Origin: Caldithrix sp.
GTDB lineage: Bacteria; KSB1; UBA2214; DYKH01
NCBI GenBank assembly: GCA_020722685.1
Contig: DYKH01000056.1
Location: 1 to 29,781, forward strand
Reading direction: 5' to 3'
DNA: 29,781 nucleotides
The notes under the pieces are model-generated. The model was not told the origin of the DNA. It searched no databases and saw nothing but the letters and a program-made list of their open reading frames with translations. This document shows, piece after piece, positions 15,539-21,780 of the stretch. Both the position numbers and the translations under genes were made by a program. Within the stretch, counting starts at the first letter, position 1, and the number at the start of each line of letters is the position of its first letter.

Positions 15539-16063
15539 CTACCAAGAAGCTACATGATCCTTATCCACCGAGGACAATTCCGGATGGATTGTATCATTTT
15601 CAGCGATGCGTTCCTGATCAAGAGTCAGCGGTTCGACAAAAGAAGACTCTAATAATGCAATGTGCTGCTCGACTTCCAATGCCAAATTTCTGAACAGTTG
15701 GCGCAGTTCCGGCTCGTAGAGCCGGCGAGAAATGGTGAGATAGAAATTGCACAGCTCGGATTCATTCTTCTTCGCGGTTCTAACCGCCTCATTCGGATCG
15801 CTGCCGCATCGTTGCAGGCTGCTCAGTTTATGCTTTTTGCCGAGGTTGAGATAAAGTATCTTCTTTCCGGACAAGCGGCTATAAATACGAATAAGCTGAA
15901 TGCGATGCTTATCCTTCTTCTCTGCTAGTCCTCTCAAAATTGCTACGGCGTCATCGTTTTTGACCACCGAAGCGGCGCTATCATAGTAGTCCTTCATATC
16001 CATTGCGCATTGAATGGCCATTTTCAGCGCATCGACTGAATCAACACTCTTGATTTTTAGCAT
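15539..16063 (-). CDS. degenerate rubrerythrin/ferritin-like four-helix protein
   Basis: 174 aa with a four-helix ferritin-like layout: helices at about 11-33, 38-63, 90-115 and 117-140. Ligand positions are partly lost. Helix 1 has A20 where Glu is expected (QCAMDMKDYY). Helix 2 keeps H53 but has K50 in place of Glu. Helix 3 keeps E101 (NESELCNFY). Helix 4 has H134 with E130/E132 out of register (LEVEQHIALLE). It may therefore bind one metal, bind iron differently, or act structurally. There is no rubredoxin-like zinc-ribbon domain. AGGAG lies 8 nt before the ATG. It is a monocistronic-looking unit ended by the hairpin at 15360-15411. Function is unproven. Confidence 0.7.
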   Translation of the reverse strand: MLKIKSVDSVDALKMAIQCAMDMKDYYDSAASVVKNDDAVAILRGLAEKKDKHRIQLIRIYSRLSGKKILYLNLGKKHKLSSLQRCGSDPNEAVRTAKKNESELCNFYLTISRRLYEPELRQLFRNLALEVEQHIALLESSFVEPLTLDQERIAENDTIHPELSSVDKDHVASW

Positions 16064-16393
16064 ATTTGCATCTCCTCATCCCTTCCCGCAAATTAAGGGA
16101 TATTCGTTTTAATAGGATGTATCACTAACAAGGATTAAAGACCTGCCAAAGAGAACGAACAACCCGCCGCAATCCGCTTGACCGGCTTTGGGTTATCCCC
16201 GCTCATTTATGGCACAAATGGTGCCGAAATATGCAAAAACCGCATCAAGAGGCATTTCTGCGGAAGGTTAAAATTAGTAAATCTTGAGCATTATTTCAAG
16301 CAGTTTCTGAATTTTTTTTATTCACTTGCTAAAACGCTCCGGCATTAATTTTGTTCCGTGCCGGTTGATAACTTGGACTCGCAAGGGGAGAAT
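16064..16393. promoter_or_regulatory. intergenic region with GGCAC dyad and possible larA terminator
   Basis: There is no gene in this 330-nt gap. At 16211-16225 a dyad GGCAC-AAATG-GTGCC reads on the minus strand as GGCACCATTTGTGCC. It has the GG-N10-GC spacing of a sigma-54 -24/-12 element, though the full consensus is not met. It lies about 150 nt upstream of the ferritin-like gene and could equally be a repressor site. At 16339-16364 a 6-bp stem CCGGCA...TGCCGG lies downstream of the larA stop, followed on the minus strand by AGCGTTTT, a weak terminator candidate. An A/T-rich stretch lies at 16300-16325. Confidence 0.35.
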
Positions 16394-17686
16394 TCACAAC
16401 TTAACGGTGGGTGGCTCGATTTCGGCGAGAATGTAGGGTCCTTTAGGTATGACGGCGACTTGAGCGTCGTTTCCGTGCCGTTTGAATGCGGTATTCAAGG
16501 CATCTTCGACAGTCTGCGCCCAGGCTACGTGCATGGCTTCCTTCTCTTTCCTGGAAAGACCATCGGAAACAAGGATGATGTGGGCTTTGCGTGCGGCTTT
16601 GGCATATTCCTCCAATTGCCATTGGTCTATGACAAAGAAATCCTCTCGGAAAATATCCCGCATGAATTTTTCCAAGTCGGCGCTGTCGTACACAAGCTTG
16701 GCGAATTCGCGGCTACCCAGACCTTCCGAGCATTGGGCTGCCAGAATAATGGTGCCGCCCTCTTTGACGATGGGCAGCGCTGCAGTCAGACCTTTGATGG
16801 CTTGATACCAGGTTTTGTCCAGCGGATAGCCGGCGGAAGTGGTAATAACGATGTCAGCCGGCGCCGAAACCGTGTCGCGCACGGATTCGCGCACAAAGTT
16901 GACACCTTCCATATGAGCGGACTCTGACTCGCCGGAAAAAATCCCGGTGATCTGTTTTTGCTCGTTCAATGCCACGTTGACGATGAAATCAATCCCCGCC
17001 ATCCGTGCTATTTCCAGAGCTTCTTCGTGAAATGGATTTCCCTCGATCACACCTTCACGTGCATTGGGATGTTCCAGCAAACGAGGCCCGTGCATATACT
17101 TCATGGTTTCGATGGAGGCAATTCCCGGCACGACTAGCTTCCTGCCGCCGGAAAATCCCGCCATTAAATGCGGCTCAATGAAACCGGTGGCGATCTTAAA
17201 ATCGGCGTCCAAGTAGCGCCGATCAATCCAAACTTCCGTGCCGCGCACCGTTTGCCCCAGATATTTGTGTGCGGCCAAATCTTTGGAAAAGTGATTCTCA
17301 ATCCGATAACGCCCTGCTATCTCCGGGCCAACAAGCTCCAATATCTCATCCCCTTCGTTAGGACGATGAATTCCCGTCGCAATCAATATGAGAATATTCT
17401 CGGGCTTTAATCCGGCGGCATGCAAGGTTTTTAGAATAGGCGGAAGTAGAATCTTGTTCGGCACCGGACGGGTAATGTCGCAAATCAAAATGCAGGCCGT
17501 TTCGCGACCTTTGGCCATGTCGAAAAACGTCTGTGCACATCCGATTGGTCGCAGCAAGGTCTTGATCAAAGCGATATTGGGGTCGTGGATCGGCTCACGG
17601 GTTTTCATGGTCAACACTTTGACCAAATTGCGATCCGGAACCTCGATCTTCAACCCCTGTTTTCCATAAGATAATTCTATTTGCAT
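16394..17686 (-). CDS. larA: nickel-dependent lactate racemase family protein (LarA)
   Basis: 430-aa member of the LarA (DUF2088) family, whose prototype interconverts D- and L-lactate with a nickel-pincer cofactor. The key residues are all present: H107 (ATGIHRP), H173 and K183 (EPHLMAGFSGGRK), and H199 (KYMHG). These correspond to H108, H174, K184 and H200 of Lactobacillus LarA, an offset of one throughout. The DITRPVPN motif at about 70-77 is also typical. The cofactor-maturation genes larB, larC and larE are not in the window. Many LarA homologues act on other 2-hydroxyacids, so lactate is not certain. It starts 15 nt after the DUF4254 gene and appears co-transcribed with it. No ribosome binding site is obvious. 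Confidence 0.92.
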   Translation of the reverse strand: MQIELSYGKQGLKIEVPDRNLVKVLTMKTREPIHDPNIALIKTLLRPIGCAQTFFDMAKGRETACILICDITRPVPNKILLPPILKTLHAAGLKPENILILIATGIHRPNEGDEILELVGPEIAGRYRIENHFSKDLAAHKYLGQTVRGTEVWIDRRYLDADFKIATGFIEPHLMAGFSGGRKLVVPGIASIETMKYMHGPRLLEHPNAREGVIEGNPFHEEALEIARMAGIDFIVNVALNEQKQITGIFSGESESAHMEGVNFVRESVRDTVSAPADIVITTSAGYPLDKTWYQAIKGLTAALPIVKEGGTIILAAQCSEGLGSREFAKLVYDSADLEKFMRDIFREDFFVIDQWQLEEYAKAARKAHIILVSDGLSRKEKEAMHVAWAQTVEDALNTAFKRHGNDAQVAVIPKGPYILAEIEPPTVKL

Positions 17687-17701
17687 GAGAAGAGTATGCG
17701 T

Positions 17702-18346
17702 TTATGCATGTGCCTTCTTGTCGGCGTTCTTTTTGTATAAAGCAGGATTAAAGCGTGGATCGTTGTACATTTTAAACTGCCGGTAGACTTTGTGTCGCTT
17801 CTTGGTCAATCTTAAATCCAGAAACAGTCTATCAATGGCGTGCACCAAATCATTGCGCTGTTCGGTCAAGATTTTCGCTCTTAGCTGGCAAAGCGTTCTA
17901 TGACTCTCCTCCGCGTCTTCCCTCCTTGCTTCTTCCTCCATGTGAAATATTTTCAGGCTGAGAATCGAGAGCCTGTCGATGATGCTTCCCGGAGTTTCAG
18001 AGTTGATTTCCGCATCCTGCGGCGCTTGGATTCCTGCGGCGGTCAGCGCATTATCGATCCAAATATCTAATTGCTCTATGCCGTCATTGCGCTGCTGGTT
18101 TCTCTTGTCGATGGCGCGTTTGCATTTTGCGATTTCAGAATCGGGCACGTCTTCCCGTCGCGCTTCGTCTTCGTAGTGCCACAAAACAAAGTTGTTATAG
18201 TGGATCCACCGTGTCATGCCTTTTGGCGACAGGTGGTCATCCGGCTCAATTGGCCCTGTTTCGTGCCAGAGCACCGTTAAATCATCAAACCATTCGACTA
18301 AATTCTTGCCTTGAAACGGGACAAGGATTTCTGATAGCGATGCCAA
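17702..18346 (-). CDS. DUF4254 family protein
   Basis: 214-aa soluble, largely helical protein matching DUF4254. The recognisable block is IHYNNFVLWHYEDEAR (about 48-63), followed by IAKCKRAIDKRNQQRND (about 72-88) and a second ED-rich helix with EEEARREDAEESH. There is no signal peptide or membrane segment, and the C-terminus is basic. The biochemical function of the family is unknown. The start is TTG at 18346, supported by GGAGG 4 nt upstream. It precedes larA by 15 nt. A 16-bp dyad lies 74 nt upstream of the start. Confidence 0.78.
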   Translation of the reverse strand: MASLSEILVPFQGKNLVEWFDDLTVLWHETGPIEPDDHLSPKGMTRWIHYNNFVLWHYEDEARREDVPDSEIAKCKRAIDKRNQQRNDGIEQLDIWIDNALTAAGIQAPQDAEINSETPGSIIDRLSILSLKIFHMEEEARREDAEESHRTLCQLRAKILTEQRNDLVHAIDRLFLDLRLTKKRHKVYRQFKMYNDPRFNPALYKKNADKKAHA

Positions 18347-18702
18347 TTATCCTCCATGCCATTTCGATTCATTAGAGGTGAGGCTCAAAAAAAGCTGCCT
18401 CGGCCAATATTTGCTTTTTCTTAGTGCTAACTAAGGCAATCAATTTAGCAAACAGCACCCGCAAACGCAACAGTTTTTCCGGCTGATCCCTGCCGCCGCA
18501 TCGGATTGATAGTCAAGAACGTGGGATTTGTCGGCAGGTGAGGACGGCCGAGTCCATGTTCTGTGAACAAGGGCACCGGAATCAATTCTACCGCTGAAAA
18601 AGTGACAACAGGTTTCAGAGATTGGCTTCTCTTAATTCCATTAGTCCTGCACACCAAGTATCGCTCATTCACCGTCGAAGGCTTATCTTGACGTAGAAGA
18701 TT
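18347..18702. promoter_or_regulatory. intergenic region with 16-bp dyad upstream of DUF4254-larA
   Basis: There is no supportable gene in this 356-nt region; a 75-codon minus-strand frame at 18445-18672 has no recognisable domain or ribosome binding site. At 18420-18435 there is a dyad CTTAGT-GCTA-ACTAAG (6-bp arms), suitable as an operator for the DUF4254-larA pair. A weak stem GAGGC...GCCTC lies at about 18380-18402, with an A/T run in its loop. Confidence 0.35.
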
Positions 18703-19890
18703 TTAGCGGACGAGCAGCATCCTCCGAACCTGCTGCGCCGTCTCTGTTTGCATGACAGCCCAGTAAATACCGCTTGGCAAGGCTTGATCGAAACGATCCC
18801 TTCCATCCCAGTCGACTTTATAGGTCCCTGCGGCTTTCTCTTCGTCAACCAGCCTGGTTACTACTTGGCCCTTTACATTCACAACTGAAATCCGCAGGCG
18901 AGACGGCTTGTCCAGTGAATAGCAAAGAATCGTCTCAGCGTTGAATGGATTAGGATAGTTCTGTTGCAAACGCAAATCAACGGGAGGAGCAACTTTAGCC
19001 TCGGCGACCTCAGTCCAGCGATCCGTCAAATGATAACCGACAATGGGATCGGCCGTATCCGAGGCCCAAATGGAGCGATTGCCCGTATATCCGGCTTCGA
19101 TGGCGCTCTCGGACAGCTCGCCGCTGCCTTCCAGGGAAAAAGAAACGTCGATGGTGTTGCCCAGTCTCATAATGGGTATGCCGTCCGCATCGTGGAAGAA
19201 TCCCCACATGGGCGCTTTCATCTCAGCTTCATGCCCGTCCGCAGAAACGGCCACCGTGATGATTCCCTGCACTACCGGTCCACGATCCGATACTTCTATA
19301 AAGGTCGAGTCTGGGAAGACTACCCACTGGAGGTAGTTATCGTAGGTTCCGGGGCCCAAGCGGATGACGTGGTTGGCCAGATCGGCGGCGCCGGCCGTCA
19401 GCTCCGCCTCATTCATGAAATCGTGATGGATATAATGGCCGGTGTTGAAAGCGCCATTATAGAATTCTATCTCCATATTCATGTCATACCCGACCGAGTT
19501 CGGCCAGTAGTTGCCTTCTTGCAAAGCGTAGCCGGTCGAATCGTTATCATCCACGTCGATGGTAACGATGAAATAATAGCGGCCGGCTTTCTGCCCGTCC
19601 GCCTCACGGGAAGTACGACCGACGGTTCCCCTGCTTTTCACATACGCGTACAAATTCTCCTGATCGTGGGTGAACTTGACTTCGAGAATGTCCACGTCGC
19701 TGTTCTTTCGCGCCACAGGTTGGGGCAGGCCATCGCCAAACCAGTCTGTGTCATGTTCATCTTGGGCAGGATCGGTTGCCAAAACGGGTAAAGCCGTCCA
19801 GTCGGTGAAATCGCCGTCAATGGTAATCGCTTGCTGGGCCAAAAGCAATGGCGCAAAAACAGCCGTGAAAAGAAAGGAAAAAATTCGCAT
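18703..19890 (-). CDS. secreted protein with CBM9-like domain and T9SS C-terminal sorting domain
   Basis: 395 aa. A signal peptide spans residues 1-18 (MRIFSFLFTAVFAPLLLA), followed at once by AITIDGDFTDWTALP, the usual start of a CBM9/DOMON-like beta-sandwich (about 19-290). The C-terminal 80 residues form a type IX secretion (Por) sorting domain: NYPNPFNAETILCYSL, VVNVKGQVVTRLVD, YKVDWDGRD, LPSGIYWAVM and the terminal RRMLLVR. The protein should cross the outer membrane and be released or anchored to the surface. Its role is probably binding or processing of polysaccharide; no catalytic motif is recognisable. Its upstream region overlaps the remains of a toxin gene, so its promoter lies in or near that relic. 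No T9SS machinery genes are in the window. Confidence 0.85.
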   Translation of the reverse strand: MRIFSFLFTAVFAPLLLAQQAITIDGDFTDWTALPVLATDPAQDEHDTDWFGDGLPQPVARKNSDVDILEVKFTHDQENLYAYVKSRGTVGRTSREADGQKAGRYYFIVTIDVDDNDSTGYALQEGNYWPNSVGYDMNMEIEFYNGAFNTGHYIHHDFMNEAELTAGAADLANHVIRLGPGTYDNYLQWVVFPDSTFIEVSDRGPVVQGIITVAVSADGHEAEMKAPMWGFFHDADGIPIMRLGNTIDVSFSLEGSGELSESAIEAGYTGNRSIWASDTADPIVGYHLTDRWTEVAEAKVAPPVDLRLQQNYPNPFNAETILCYSLDKPSRLRISVVNVKGQVVTRLVDEEKAAGTYKVDWDGRDRFDQALPSGIYWAVMQTETAQQVRRMLLVR

Positions 19891-19927
19891 CGGGTTTCCA
19901 TGCTCCTAATCGCAGATACTTGTAGAT

Positions 19928-20119
19928 AAAGACCCATTCTCCAAGGTCGTTATCTTTGGTCAATAATATCGCTTCGTTCGCTTTCGCCAAATTCAGAACT
20001 CTTCTGTCATCACTGCCTCTGGCTATTTCCAAAATAGCGATAACCTCAAACCCTCGTTGCCTCAGTTCTCAAACTATTCGAAAATCTACATCCTCATCAG
20101 CTAGGATTTTAATCGGCAA
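19928..20119 (-). pseudogene. broken DUF5615 PIN-like toxin gene
   Basis: Translation from TTG 20119 gives MPIKILADEDVDFRIV, then TGA at 20069-20071 where the family continues into ELRQRG. The same frame goes on to read FEVIAILEIARGSDDRRVL and ANEAILLTKDNDLGEWVF, the signature of DUF5615 (PIN-like, Mut7-C-type) toxins. After about 19928 the similarity ends, roughly 64 codons into a domain of about 110, and the frame runs into the secreted protein gene. The gene is therefore both interrupted and truncated. Its start overlaps the end of the DUF433 antitoxin remnant, as in intact modules. Confidence 0.85.
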
Positions 20120-20332
20120 TCATTTCATCCTTGGCAAACACGTCAGATGCATAAGCGAGAGCAGCATAAACGTCATGTTCTGCAAGTTGTGGGTACGCTT
20201 CCAGCAGTTCAGACACAGTCATTTTTCTGATAATTTATTCAGGATCAACTCCACCCCTATCCTCGTGCCTTTGATGATTGATTTCCCACTCATGATATTT
20301 GGGTCTGAAATGATTCTGTCTCTATAATCCAT
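20109..20332 (-). pseudogene. frameshifted DUF433 antitoxin gene
   Basis: From ATG 20332 the frame reads MDYRDRIISDPNIMSGKSII, then KGTRIGVELILNKLSEK, and stops at TGA 20219-20221. The other frame continues without a gap as MTVSELLEAYPQLAEHDVY, then AALAYASDVFAKDEMIAD, to TAA at 20109. Together these make a complete DUF433 (VapB-like) antitoxin of about 75 aa, split by the loss of one A in the A-run at 20222-20226. A sequencing or assembly error in the A-run would also explain it, but the neighbouring genes are damaged too. Confidence 0.88.
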
Positions 20333-20345
20333 TTTGATCGACTCC

Positions 20346-20594
20346 TTACAGTCTTCTCTTTGAACAAAAACCATGATTTTTCAAAATAGCTGCTTTCGCT
20401 GCCCATTCTTCCCAAGCATCTTGCACCTTCTGCTGAATATCCCACGTACACCATGTCTATTTACCAAACAGGCGTTGAGTCATATTTGAGACTTTTGGCA
20501 GCACAACCACAATTCCAGCGGAGCCATCTTCGGCAGGAATCGGTTAACTCTGCTTAACAGTCTCTTCTTCCACCATGCCAGAAATGATTTGCAT
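20346..20594 (-). pseudogene. small gene with two in-frame stops upstream of the dead toxin-antitoxin pair
   Basis: An 82-codon frame runs from ATG 20594, with GGGGTG 5-7 nt upstream as a good ribosome binding site, to TAA 20346. It is interrupted by TAA at 20544-20546 and TAG at 20457-20459. Segments read MQIISGMVEEETVKQS, then PIPAEDGSAGIVVVLPKVSN, then WDIQQKVQDAWEEWAAKAA. The composition is protein-like and resembles small antitoxin-type proteins with a beta N-terminus and a helical tail, but I cannot name the family. It ends 13 nt before the DUF433 start. Confidence 0.6.
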
Positions 20595-20804
20595 AGCATC
20601 ACCCCAATTTTGTTGTGATTTGAAAAATGAGCCAAATCCGCAGAGGTCGACAATCAATGCTCAGAGTTTCTTGGAGGGCCAAAACCGTTTTGGCGAAACT
20701 TCAATATTGCTTTCCATTACAAAGTAACTTAAATTGCCGCCAAAATATATACAGCAAAATCTTCAAATGCCACCACAATTTCGCATCTTTCCTTCGGAGT
20801 AGTC

Positions 20805-21254
20805 ATGGCGCAAATCCGTTTCGAATCCATCATTCACGCGCCGGTCATCGACGTGTTTGCCTTTTATAACGACTTGAACAATCTGGTACGCATTACCCCT
20901 TCCTCAATGAAAATGGAAATTCTCAACGTGGAAGGTAATATGCGCAAAGGCACTCGGATCGAGATGCGTTTTCGCCCGCTGCTCTTCTTCATCCATTGGA
21001 CGGCAGTCATTGCCGAGCATGAGCCCAATCGATATTTTGTGGACGTTCAGGAAGAGGGGCCGTTTGCCAGGTTTCAGCACCGCCATGAGTTTCAGTCTGT
21101 GCCGGAAGGCACCCGGCTCATCGATGCCATTGACTATGAGCTGCCGCTTTATCCTCTGAGCTGGCCGGTAGAAAAGCTCTTGGTGGAAAGAAAACTGCGC
21201 AAGATGTTGGCATACCGGCACGAGCGGACGCGGATGTATCTTGAGAAAAGGTGA
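20805..21254 (+). CDS. SRPBCC (START/polyketide cyclase-like) family protein
   Basis: 149-aa cytosolic protein with the helix-grip SRPBCC layout. It starts with a strand (RFESIIHAPVIDVFAFYND), followed by ITPSSMKMEILN, a Gly/Thr-rich turn (MRKGTRIEMRFRP), long central strands (FHQH-type FARFQHRHEF, EGTRLIDAIDYELP) and a C-terminal helix (EKLLVERKLRKMLAYRHERT). Such proteins bind hydrophobic ligands in a cavity; relatives are annotated as cyclase/dehydrase or cell-division inhibitor-like. No catalytic role can be read here. GGAG lies 6 nt before the ATG. It is the first plus-strand gene after the decayed zone and appears intact. Confidence 0.88.
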   Translation: MAQIRFESIIHAPVIDVFAFYNDLNNLVRITPSSMKMEILNVEGNMRKGTRIEMRFRPLLFFIHWTAVIAEHEPNRYFVDVQEEGPFARFQHRHEFQSVPEGTRLIDAIDYELPLYPLSWPVEKLLVERKLRKMLAYRHERTRMYLEKR

Positions 21255-21274
21255 GGTTTTCGCTCCCAATACAG

Positions 21275-21631
21275 TTCGGAAACAAAAGCGCCTAAGGACT
21301 GCTGAGACAAGATCAACTCATCCCCGGATTGTGGAATTAGAGTGCGCAGAACATTCTCTTCAAAGCCAAATTGCACCCAAAGCACCCAATCCGTGAGCTC
21401 AGCAGATACCAGCGAAAAGAATTGTATCAGGCCATCATAGAAACGGTCGGCAAAATCATTGAGCAGGGCGGGCGCAATGATGAAGTAGACCTTTACGGTC
21501 CTCCCACCGGGTACATTCGTACTCTGGATAGCAAAGCTGCGGGCCGTCCTTGTCCGATATGTGGCACAAAGATAGAAAAAATCCAGTATCTGGGCGGCGC
21601 GTGCTATTTTTGTCCAAACTGCCAGAGGTGA
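21275..21631 (+). pseudogene. 5'-truncated Fpg/Nei-family DNA glycosylase remnant
   Basis: Only the C-terminal part of a formamidopyrimidine-DNA glycosylase-like gene remains. The frame reads FGNKSA, a stop (TAA 21293-21295), GLLRQDQLIPGLWN, a stop (TAG 21338-21340), then SAQNILFKAKLHPKHPIREL and onward. This is the H2TH domain (IPGLGN...LHPKHPI) followed by the zinc finger CPICG...CPNCQ that ends Fpg. The catalytic N-terminal proline domain is absent because the upstream sequence is the SRPBCC gene. An 86-codon open part (21371-21631) could still be translated, but it would have no glycosylase activity. Confidence 0.82.
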
Positions 21632-21636
21632 CGTAG

Positions 21637-21678
21637 GATTTTAGATTTTAGATTTTGGATTTGCGATTGCCGATTGCA
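21637..21678 (+). repeat. heptanucleotide tandem repeat, six units
   Basis: Six consecutive 7-mers: GATTTTA, GATTTTA, GATTTTG, GATTTGC, GATTGCC, GATTGCA. Each begins with GATT and the tail drifts stepwise. It starts 6 nt after the end of the Fpg remnant. It resembles the short tandemly repeated heptamers (STRR) described in cyanobacteria and seen in other intergenic regions. Confidence 0.85.
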
Positions 21679-21780
21679 TAAAGCCGGCGATGACATACAC
21701 ACTCTTTCAAAGGCCATGTCCGATCGGCTTGTCGCTTAGTCCATTTCCAGATTCTTCACAAAACTGAGGGAAGCACCACG

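Noticed and set aside
18445..18672. 75-codon minus-strand open frame between the secreted protein and DUF4254
   Set aside because: No ribosome binding site, no recognisable motif and unusual composition; it looks like random open sequence.
20627..20869. 80-codon plus-strand open frame overlapping the SRPBCC start
   Set aside because: It overlaps a well-supported gene in another frame and has no motif or ribosome binding site.
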